DNA of 27,850 nt. Source: Lachnospiraceae bacterium. Its GTDB lineage: Bacteria; Bacillota; Clostridia; Lachnospirales; Lachnospiraceae. The notes under the pieces were generated by a model, which worked only from the letters and a program-made list of their open reading frames with translations, was not told the origin of the DNA and made no database searches. Of the stretch, positions 1 through 6,574 are shown piece by piece. Numbering within the stretch: the stretch's first letter is position 1; each line of letters starts with the position of its first letter. The translations under genes were made by a program, and so were the position numbers. The DNA lies in NCBI GenBank assembly GCA_900767585.1, contig CAAFZP010000099.1:1-27850 (forward strand). Direction: 5' to 3'.

Positions 1-405
1 ATGCATACGGTTTGTGTAAACAGCAAGCATGTATTTTGTCATAAGCAGACGGTACACGCCTTTCCACTCAAGTTCCATATGTTCTTCGCCCTGCGACACA
101 CCGATTCCATCATCGCCAAATGTATAGACAAGCGGTTGCTTATACGAAGGGCTTGTCTTCAACTGCTTGAATGTCTTGAACGCAAGCGAGAGCGGATTGA
201 TCACCGTAAACATCAAAGCCACGATAATGAAAATCGCTTTCTGTCTGCCCGATGTCGTGTTCCAGCCGGTCACAAGCATCACGATCGCGCCAAAACTCAG
301 CACCAGTCCTAAAATTCCGCTCATGCTTCGATAGTTTGTATTCATTACATAACTAAATAATGCCGGAAATGTCATATTTACACTTTTTGTCTTTGCTTCT
401 GTCAT
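1..405 (-). CDS. YcxB-like membrane protein, 3' end outside window
   Basis: Partial gene: 135 codons are present and the frame runs open off the left edge. The ATG at 405 follows GGAGGAAATT, a strong ribosome binding site. The visible protein has a short polar N-terminus, two hydrophobic segments at about residues 29-47 and 57-76, and then a soluble part with a PLVYTFGDDGI-type stretch followed by a Trp-containing strand. That layout (two membrane helices, then a beta-rich domain starting with a Y-x-F-x-D-x-G-I motif) is what I know from YcxB-like proteins, a family of unknown function. It starts 20 bases after the dCMP deaminase gene, so the two are probably cotranscribed. Family assignment is by eye from a partial protein. 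Confidence 0.65.
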   Translation of the reverse strand, partial: MTEAKTKSVNMTFPALFSYVMNTNYRSMSGILGLVLSFGAIVMLVTGWNTTSGRQKAIFIIVALMFTVINPLSLAFKTFKQLKTSPSYKQPLVYTFGDDGIGVSQGEEHMELEWKGVYRLLMTKYMLAVYTNRMH

Positions 406-425
406 AATTTCCTCCGGTCAGATCT

Positions 426-908
426 TTATAATTCAAATTCAATCTTCTTGTGCTGATTCTCGTATTCGGTGTATTTGACGCCTGCCATCTCGAACATTTT
501 CTTCGACGCCATCGTGCTTTCTGAATCCGCATATTTATCCGACATATAAATCACTTCTTTGATGCCTGCCTGAATAATCGCCTTCGCACATTCATTGCAT
601 GGGAACAACGTTACATAACAGCGTGAACCACGCAATGTACCGCCACCACGGTAATTCAAAATCGCATTTAACTCCGCATGGCAGACAAAGAAATATTTGC
701 TCGCCATTCCTTCGCCTTCCCGGTCCCACGGCATCTCATCGTCGTTGCAGCCAGACGGCATACCATTATAGCCTACGGTTAAGATTCGATTATCCTGATC
801 CACGATACACGCGCCTACCTGTGTATTCGGATCTTTGCTGCGGTTCGCAGACATAATCGCAATCCCCATAAAATACTGATCCCATGTAATATAATCACTA
901 CGTTTCAT
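426..908 (-). CDS. Zinc-dependent dCMP deaminase family protein (ComEB-like)
   Basis: 160-residue cytidine/deoxycytidylate deaminase fold. The zinc and catalytic motifs are intact: CHAE (His77, Glu79) and PCNEC (Cys104, Cys107). The family converts dCMP to dUMP, feeding thymidylate synthesis; ComEB of Bacillus is the same type and its role in competence is doubtful. I chose the ATG at 908 rather than the in-frame GTG at 917, because an AGGTG sequence sits 6 bases before the ATG, while the GTG would lie inside that Shine-Dalgarno region. Length is normal for the short Gram-positive form. The gene starts 33 bases past the terminator of the upstream surface-protein gene and is followed by the YcxB-like gene after 20 bases. 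Confidence 0.9.
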   Translation of the reverse strand: MKRSDYITWDQYFMGIAIMSANRSKDPNTQVGACIVDQDNRILTVGYNGMPSGCNDDEMPWDREGEGMASKYFFVCHAELNAILNYRGGGTLRGSRCYVTLFPCNECAKAIIQAGIKEVIYMSDKYADSESTMASKKMFEMAGVKYTEYENQHKKIEFEL

Positions 909-941
909 AAACCGCACCTCACTTTACGAGCACATAAGAAA

Positions 942-973
942 ACAGCTGCATCACCGCATGGCAATGCAACTGT
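942..973 (-). terminator. Intrinsic terminator of the LRR/ChW surface protein gene
   Basis: Ten-base arms (942-951 and 964-973) surround a 12-base loop. One position is C/A on the plus strand and becomes G-U in minus-strand RNA. The minus strand continues with TTTTC. It lies 28 bases past the stop codon at 1002. Confidence 0.75.
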
Positions 974-1002
974 ATTCTAACACATTTATATCAAAGCGTC
1001 AT
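974..1002 (-). promoter_or_regulatory. Candidate promoter of the dCMP deaminase gene, abutting the terminator
   Basis: On the minus strand ATGACG (997-1002) and TAGAAT (974-979) are separated by exactly 17 bases. The -10 touches the 5' arm of the hairpin at 942-973, so transcription would start inside that arm. The -35 is weak (4 of 6). Assigned by pattern only. Confidence 0.4.
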
Positions 1003-3563
1003 TATTTTTTTATAAATGCAGCGGTTCCGCTCACACCCGGCAAAATGCTTGGCGGCTGTGATCCCTTCGGAAGCAGAACGATCTGGATTCCCTCCAATCG
1101 TTTTGCAAATCCTTCCGTACCTGCGCTCTCTCCATTTTTTGCCCAGCCAAGCCAGCCGTATGTCTGTGCATGCACACGATAATACACATCATATTTGTTT
1201 GCTGCATCACCACTCAATTTAATTCGGATTGCTTCGAGACGTTTTGCTTCCCCATGTGTACCATTAAATGCACCATCCTTCGACCAATCCAGCCAGCCAT
1301 ACGACTGTACATGCGTCTGATAGGAAATACTTCCGTTCACGCCTAACTTCGATGTATTCAGATTGACACGGATTCCTTCCAACCGTTTTGCCTCACCAAA
1401 TGTACCGGAAACCGAACCATCATAAACATATGACTGATCACCATATGTCTGCACATGTGTCATGTAATTAACCATACCTGCATTGTTCGAATTCTTGGCT
1501 GCTTTGCCAAGTTCAATATACGAATATCCCACTGCTCCCTCTGGTGTCTGTCCCTTTGGAAGCACAACAATCTGAATTGCCTCCAGACGTTTTGCCTGTC
1601 CACTCGTACCTGCAGGCTGTCCATTCTTTGCCCAGCCAAGCCAGCCATATGTTTGTGCATGCACACGGTAATAAACATCGTATTTGCCGCTTTCTGATCC
1701 GGTCAGTTCGATTCGAATCGCTTCCAACCGTTTCGATTCGCCACTCGTTCCGCTCATTACACCATTTGACTTCCAGTCCTGCCAGCCATACGACTGTACA
1801 TGTGTCTGATACCGGACGCCTAAAGCACTCGCATTTTTATCTTTAACTGCGATGTTAATGCCCTCTAAGCGTTTTGCCTTGCCGCTGGTTCCACTCATGA
1901 CACCATTTTCTACATAATCCTGCCAGCCATATGTCTGCACATGGGTACGATATGTAATCGTAACCGGATCTACCTTCGACGGATTCTCCGTGCTGCCCGT
2001 GTTTCCTCCGGTGCTACCACCTGTACTTCCTCCGGTGCTACCACCCGTGCTTCCTCCAGTACTACCGCCGGTATTTCCACCTGCGCTACCACCCGTGCTT
2101 CCTCCGGTACTACCGCCGGTATTTCCACCTGTGCTTCCAGCATTCTTAACGGTAACGGTAGACTGCTCACCTACGATTGAATTCATAGAGCCGATCTTCG
2201 CTGTGATAACGGCAGTTCCTTTTTTCTTTGCAGTCACGCGCCCGCTTGCATCCACGGCTGCCACAGACGGATTCGAGGATTTCCATGTGACATTCTTTCC
2301 ATTCAATACCACACGTGTAGTAAATTTTTCTGACGAAGTATCCTTGACCGTATTTGTAAGAATAACGCGTGTTGTCGTTGTATCTCCAACAGTCAATGAT
2401 GTATCCTTTGCCTTTGTCTCAAACTTGTATCCCGGACATCCGCCGCTTTCCAATGTAGTCGATATGTTCTGATACATTTCTGGCACATACTTCGCCCGTG
2501 CAAACGGATCTTCCGAAATCATTACGCTCGCCCGGACATTTTTTGCGGCATACTGTCCTGAATAAGGTGTCGCCGTTGTCTTCTTCTGATAAAGCATGGT
2601 CCAATGTACATAACCATTATGGATAAAGCAGCCGATACCGATTGCATTTCTACTGCTACTATCCCGCAATTCTCTGTATCCATATTCTGCTACCTTTGCA
2701 ATCGTACCATCCGGATCTTTTTCATAATCCGCTTTGGTGGAAACTACATCCACTTCTGTAAAGCTCCCATTGTACCCCGTTGTGATCGTTGTCCCATCCG
2801 GGCGTGTTCTTTCACTGAAAAAAACTGTCTGCTCTTCTGCACGCTTCATTGCCTGTTCCGTCAACTCTGCATCCAGCGTTTCTGTTCCACTGGTGCCACA
2901 TTTTGCAACAATTGCATCCGACAATTTTTTGATATATGTATAATCACGCACGCCATCCAACTGGATTTCTTTTTCTCTAATGAATCCATTGTCTCCGACC
3001 TTCGTCAGTTCCGGATTCAGGCACTCCACTTGCACATACGCTGGAAATGCATACTGATTGACATACTCCATATTTTTCGGCAATGTAACCTTCTTAAGGC
3101 TCGAGCACTCGTCAAACGCCGCCAGTTCAATCCTGCGCAGGCTTTGCGGAAATTGAATCTCCTCCAATAACCTCTTACCATAGAAAGCCCTTGCCGCAAT
3201 CACTTCACAGCCCTCTTTTACAATTAGTTTTTTTATTGGGAACTTACTCCATGCGTAATTCCCATCAAACCCCAATTGAGATGGATGAAACATCAAATTT
3301 CCCTGTGTTGTACTCGGATCTGGTTCTATCGTCAGCGTCCCTGTATCTGAGTTCCACGTCCATTTCGTATACATACACACTCCAGACTGAGAGGCCGTGG
3401 CCTGAACATTTTCCTGACTTTCCTGTAATCCCTCTGCATCTGTCTCCAATGTCACATTCCCTGTTAATTCCTGCGCCCGTGCAGGAATTCCGCCACCGGA
3501 CAGTAGCAATGCGCATGTACAAATCGACGCAAGCGCCGACTTCCATTTTCTCTTCCTTCTCAT
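1002..3563 (-). CDS. Secreted surface protein: LRR_5, CAP-like, BIG2 and six ChW repeats
   Basis: 853 residues, ATG at 3563 behind GGGAGG. Order of parts: signal peptide (1-31, basic start, hydrophobic core, likely cut after ARA); BspA-type leucine-rich repeats (about 109-175); a CAP/SCP-like stretch (about 225-325) with LDAELTEQAMKRAEE, RPDGT and IGIGCF; a bacterial Ig-like BIG2 domain (about 385-473, with a WKSSNPSVAAVD signature); a Gly/Ser/Thr linker (about 475-525); and six ChW repeats (about 538-840), each with YGW and a KRLE(A/G)I end. No LPXTG motif or C-terminal membrane anchor is seen, so it is probably secreted or wall-associated. The function is unknown; the modules suggest adhesion or substrate binding. 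The CAP part appears to lack the family's usual His positions. It starts 37 bases after the hom terminator and ends in its own terminator. Confidence 0.85.
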   Translation of the reverse strand: MRRKRKWKSALASICTCALLLSGGGIPARAQELTGNVTLETDAEGLQESQENVQATASQSGVCMYTKWTWNSDTGTLTIEPDPSTTQGNLMFHPSQLGFDGNYAWSKFPIKKLIVKEGCEVIAARAFYGKRLLEEIQFPQSLRRIELAAFDECSSLKKVTLPKNMEYVNQYAFPAYVQVECLNPELTKVGDNGFIREKEIQLDGVRDYTYIKKLSDAIVAKCGTSGTETLDAELTEQAMKRAEEQTVFFSERTRPDGTTITTGYNGSFTEVDVVSTKADYEKDPDGTIAKVAEYGYRELRDSSSRNAIGIGCFIHNGYVHWTMLYQKKTTATPYSGQYAAKNVRASVMISEDPFARAKYVPEMYQNISTTLESGGCPGYKFETKAKDTSLTVGDTTTTRVILTNTVKDTSSEKFTTRVVLNGKNVTWKSSNPSVAAVDASGRVTAKKKGTAVITAKIGSMNSIVGEQSTVTVKNAGSTGGNTGGSTGGSTGGSAGGNTGGSTGGSTGGSTGGSTGGSTGGNTGSTENPSKVDPVTITYRTHVQTYGWQDYVENGVMSGTSGKAKRLEGINIAVKDKNASALGVRYQTHVQSYGWQDWKSNGVMSGTSGESKRLEAIRIELTGSESGKYDVYYRVHAQTYGWLGWAKNGQPAGTSGQAKRLEAIQIVVLPKGQTPEGAVGYSYIELGKAAKNSNNAGMVNYMTHVQTYGDQSYVYDGSVSGTFGEAKRLEGIRVNLNTSKLGVNGSISYQTHVQSYGWLDWSKDGAFNGTHGEAKRLEAIRIKLSGDAANKYDVYYRVHAQTYGWLGWAKNGESAGTEGFAKRLEGIQIVLLPKGSQPPSILPGVSGTAAFIKK
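1020..1950 (-). repeat. Six ChW-repeat coding units in two triplets
   Basis: The DNA encoding the six ChW repeats carries recurring blocks of similar sequence, for instance around 1140-1260 and 1620-1740, which encode repeats 6 and 3. Repeats 1-2-3 resemble 4-5-6 in order, which points to duplication of a three-repeat unit. Confidence 0.8.
1990..2140 (-). repeat. Low-complexity repeat encoding a Gly-Gly-Ser-Thr linker
   Basis: Tandem short units encode alternating Gly-Gly-Ser-Thr and Gly-Gly-Asn-Thr, about 50 residues, between the BIG2 domain and the ChW repeats. It is probably a flexible spacer. The array is prone to length variation between strains. Confidence 0.85.
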
Positions 3564-3600
3564 TTTTGTATCCTCCCTCTACCCTTGACGTGACAAAAAA

Positions 3601-3639
3601 ATACAGCTACCTTCTGTCTTTCAACGATGATAGCTGTAT
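3601..3639 (-). terminator. Intrinsic terminator of the secA-prfB-cheW-hom run
   Basis: Eleven-base arms (3601-3611 and 3629-3639) with one G-U pair in the minus-strand RNA, followed on that strand by seven T. It sits 36 bases past the hom stop codon. Confidence 0.9.
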
Positions 3640-3666
3640 CTTATCATATCTATTTTGTTTTGTCGA
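3638..3666 (-). promoter_or_regulatory. Candidate promoter of the LRR/ChW gene, overlapping the hom terminator
   Basis: Minus-strand TCGACA (3661-3666) and TAAGAT (3638-3643) are 17 bases apart. The -10 overlaps the first bases of the terminator's 5' arm, so a transcript starting about 7 bases on would lack most of that arm and could not form the hairpin. Pattern-based only. Confidence 0.45.
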
Positions 3667-3675
3667 ATGTATTCT

Positions 3676-4887
3676 CTACAATGCAGTGCGGATGCGCATA
3701 AGCATATCCACCTGCTTACTCTTCTCCTCAAATGCACCCTCGGTCATCTTCTCTGTCAGGAATGCATATTCGCCGCTCACATCGGCAAGTGTCACATACT
3801 CAACCTCACCAAAGACCTTCTCAATTGTCTCCTTGGATGTTGTGTCTGCCACACGGACGAAGAACCGACAGGCGAAGTTTGCTCTGTCACCGAGTTCCAC
3901 CTTATCCGGCTCCCAGATTGTCATGATATTTGTACCCTGATGTTTCACAGCATCTACCACATCGGCTACAACTGCACTTGCAGTCGGAAGCTTACCGGCA
4001 CCCTTGCCGTAGAACATCGTATCGCCGAGCATATTTCCGTTTACGAAAATACCATTGAATACGCCATTGACATGTCCTAACGGATGATCGCTGTCGATCA
4101 TAAACGGAGCTACCATCGAATAGATCTTGCCATCATCTTCCCACTTACTTGTACCGAGCAGCTTGATGCCTGCATGCAACGCCTTTGCATATTCGATATC
4201 GGTCTTTGTAATCTTTGTGATACCTTCTGTATAAATATCCTGGTAATCTACCTGCTTGCCTAATGCAAGAGATGTCAGAATTGCGATCTTCCGGCACGCA
4301 TCATAGCCTTCCACATCTGCTTCCGGATTTCGTTCTGCATAGCCCTTCTCCTGTGCACGCTTCAGCACTTCCTCGAAAGACTTGCCCTCGTCTGTCATCT
4401 TCGACAGGATATAGTTTGTTGTACCATTTAAAATACCGGTAATCTCTGTAATCTCATCGGCAGTCAGGGACTGATTGAGCGGACGGATGATTGGAATACC
4501 ACCGCCAACACTTGCCTCGAACAGATAGTTTGCTTTATTTGCCTTTGCAATTGCGAGAAGTTCTGCACCATGGGCTGCTACAAGCTCCTTGTTGGAGGTA
4601 CAGACGCTCTTGCCTGCCTCAAGTGCCCGTTTTGTAAAATCATACGCCGGTTTAATGCCGCCCATTACTTCCACGACAATCTTTACTTCCGGATCATTCA
4701 CAATCACATCATAATCATGTACAAGCACCTTTTCAACCGGGTCGCCCGGGAAATCCCGCAGATCAAGTACATACTTAACCTTTACCTCCTGTCCGGCACG
4801 CTTGTTGATACTTGCGTGATTTTTATTGATTACTTCTACAACTCCGGAACCTACTGTACCGTAGCCAAGTACTGCGATGTTAATCAT
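3676..4887 (-). CDS. hom: Homoserine dehydrogenase
   Basis: 403 residues. NAD(P)-dependent reduction of aspartate semialdehyde to homoserine, the branch step to threonine and methionine. The Rossmann motif GYGTVG is at residues 8-13. Further family signatures are CTSNKELVA, FEASVGGGIPIIRPL and the ILNGTTNYIL stretch, then AEADVEGYDA-like sequence (here NPEADVEGYDA). The C-terminal part from about residue 335 resembles a short ACT domain, possibly for threonine feedback, and the whole protein is slightly shorter than the usual 425-435-residue ACT-bearing form. The start ATG overlaps the cheW stop by 4 bases (ATGA), implying translational coupling. It is the last gene of the secA-prfB-cheW-hom run. 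Confidence 0.95.
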   Translation of the reverse strand: MINIAVLGYGTVGSGVVEVINKNHASINKRAGQEVKVKYVLDLRDFPGDPVEKVLVHDYDVIVNDPEVKIVVEVMGGIKPAYDFTKRALEAGKSVCTSNKELVAAHGAELLAIAKANKANYLFEASVGGGIPIIRPLNQSLTADEITEITGILNGTTNYILSKMTDEGKSFEEVLKRAQEKGYAERNPEADVEGYDACRKIAILTSLALGKQVDYQDIYTEGITKITKTDIEYAKALHAGIKLLGTSKWEDDGKIYSMVAPFMIDSDHPLGHVNGVFNGIFVNGNMLGDTMFYGKGAGKLPTASAVVADVVDAVKHQGTNIMTIWEPDKVELGDRANFACRFFVRVADTTSKETIEKVFGEVEYVTLADVSGEYAFLTEKMTEGAFEEKSKQVDMLMRIRTAL

Positions 4888-5369
4888 TTTCCGCTCATCT
4901 CCTTTTCTAATGCATCTTCAACCTGTCCAAATTCGTGTTCAGACATCAATGTGTCAACCGCGATGCTAATCACGATTTCATCTTCGTCGGATTCCGGCAG
5001 CGTCAGTTTTACAACATCCTCCAAATATCCGGTCTCCTCTGTATGTACAACCATCGGAATCTGTTTAATGTCTTCCTCTTCTACATTTACAATTCCAAGC
5101 ACGGTGTCCACTTCTATTGCAAGTTTCATCCCGTGTGTTTCCGTGATCAAAAGTTGTGTCTCCGTCTCACCCTCCGGCATTCCAAACAGCCGTTTCAGAG
5201 CAAACACCGGTATCACTTCATCTCTTAAATGAATAATTCCCTTAATGCATGCAGGTCCCATCGGCACCGGCACCACATGGTATACATACTCAATGCCATT
5301 GATTTTGGTGAGCTTCATGCTGTATTTTTGATCATTCAGTCGAAACACAATATACTTTGTCGCTGCCAT
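4884..5369 (-). CDS. cheW: CheW-like chemotaxis coupling protein
   Basis: 161 residues, one CheW domain. In the family this domain links chemoreceptors to the CheA kinase. Visible signatures are YIVFRLNDQKYSM near the start, VPMGPACIKGIIHLRDEVIPVF (split here: VPMGPACIKGI, then HLRDEVIPVF) and a C-terminal segment ending in an acidic tail. I chose the ATG at 5369 because GAGGAGG lies 7 bases before it; the ATG at 5375 is too close to that site, and farther upstream starts lack one. No CheA, receptor or flagellar gene is adjacent. It lies between prfB (57-base gap) and hom (4-base overlap), so it would be transcribed with housekeeping genes. It implies a chemotaxis system elsewhere in the genome, or a non-motility role. 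Confidence 0.85.
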   Translation of the reverse strand: MAATKYIVFRLNDQKYSMKLTKINGIEYVYHVVPVPMGPACIKGIIHLRDEVIPVFALKRLFGMPEGETETQLLITETHGMKLAIEVDTVLGIVNVEEEDIKQIPMVVHTEETGYLEDVVKLTLPESDEDEIVISIAVDTLMSEHEFGQVEDALEKEMSGK

Positions 5370-5425
5370 GCACATTCCTCCTCTTTCTATCCTTTTGCAA
5401 TCCGAATCGTCTCTCGTAATCCGAA

Positions 5426-6545
5426 TCACTCAGTCTCATCTTTTGTATTAATCCATTTCAGATATGCACTGATGAATCCATCGATATTGCCATCTAGCAC
5501 TGACTGTGCGTTGCTGCACTCGAATCCGGTTCGCGCATCCTTCACCATCGTATATGGCTGTAAGACATAATTCCGGATCTGGCTTCCCCAGCCATTATCA
5601 GTTACCTCACCGCGGATACCCGCAAGCTTGGCTTTGTTTTCTTCTTCCTTCAGCATAAAGAGCTTTGCAGTCAGCATCTTCATCGCGGTATCTTTGTTAC
5701 TGTGCTGGGATCGTTCATTCTGACATTGTACCACAATTCCGGTTGGAATATGCGTGATACGGATTGCCGAACTCGTCTTGTTGATATGCTGTCCGCCGGC
5801 ACCGCTCGAACGGTACGTGTCGATCCGCAGATCATCCGGATTGATATCCACGTGGATACTGTCGTCAAGCTCCGGCATGACGTCGACTGCCGCGAAGCTC
5901 GTCTGTCTCTTTCCTGCCGCATTGAACGGGGAAATCCGCACCAGACGATGCACGCCCTTCTCAGATTTCAGATACCCATACGCATGCAGACCATTTACCT
6001 GAAATGTCACGGATTTGATGCCTGCTTCTTCGCCATCCAGAAAATCGAGAATCTCTACGGAAAATCCCTTCTTCTCTGCGAATCTGGTATACATACGGTA
6101 TAGCATCTGTGTCCAGTCGCACGCTTCGGTGCCACCCACGCCTGCATGAATCGTCACAATCGCATTGTTCGCATCGTATTCTTCCGAAAGCAATGTGTCA
6201 ATGCGGAACTCTTCAAATTTTTCTTCAAATGATGCGAGCTCCGACGCGACTTCATCAACCAGGCTGGCATCATTTTCTTCTTCCGCCATCTCAATCAATG
6301 TCCCAATATCTTCATACTGGGTCGTAAGCGTCTGAAACTCTTCGATTGTATCTTTCAGGTTTTTTAATTCCTTCATCACCTGCTGACTGTGTTCCACATC
6401 ATCCCAGAATCCCGGTTGCTCGAGCATCGGTTCCAACTGTTTGATGCGGAGCTGCTTGCCAGCGATGTCAAAGTGAATCCCTCACTTCCGCAAGTGGAGT
6501 TTTGTATTCGTTTAAAGTATAGCGAAACTGATCTAACTCTATCAC
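5426..6545 (-). CDS. prfB: Peptide chain release factor 2, with programmed +1 frameshift
   Basis: RF2 recognises UGA and UAA stop codons and triggers peptide release. The gene is in two frames: a 25-codon leader from GTG 6545 ends in CTT-TGA-C (6467-6473), and a +1 slip continues into the long frame, giving 372 residues in total. With that slip the SPF stop-recognition motif falls at 205-207 and the GGQ catalytic motif at 250-252. A Shine-Dalgarno-like AGGGA lies just upstream of the slip site, as in the classical mechanism. The N-terminus (IELDQFRYTLNEYK) matches the usual RF2 start. Other in-frame GTG codons precede 6545; I prefer 6545 because AGGTGG is 8 bases before it. It starts 29 bases after secA. 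Confidence 0.95.
6467..6473 (-). promoter_or_regulatory. prfB: prfB programmed +1 frameshift site (CTTTGAC)
   Basis: Minus-strand CTT TGA C follows 25 sense codons of prfB, preceded by an AGGGA element within a few bases. Pausing at UGA when RF2 is scarce lets the ribosome slip forward one base, so RF2 controls its own synthesis. It is not a sequencing error or a pseudogene signature. Confidence 0.95.
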
Positions 6546-6574
6546 TTCCGTCACCACCTCTCAAATTTACCAAA

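Noticed and set aside
4884..5429. Longer cheW reading frame starting at 5429
   Set aside because: The extra 20 codons lack a ribosome binding site and overlap prfB; GAGGAGG lies 7 bases before the ATG at 5369.
6437..6545. Apparent broken 5' end of prfB
   Set aside because: The stop is the programmed frameshift CTTTGAC, not a mutation; a complete RF2 results with the slip.
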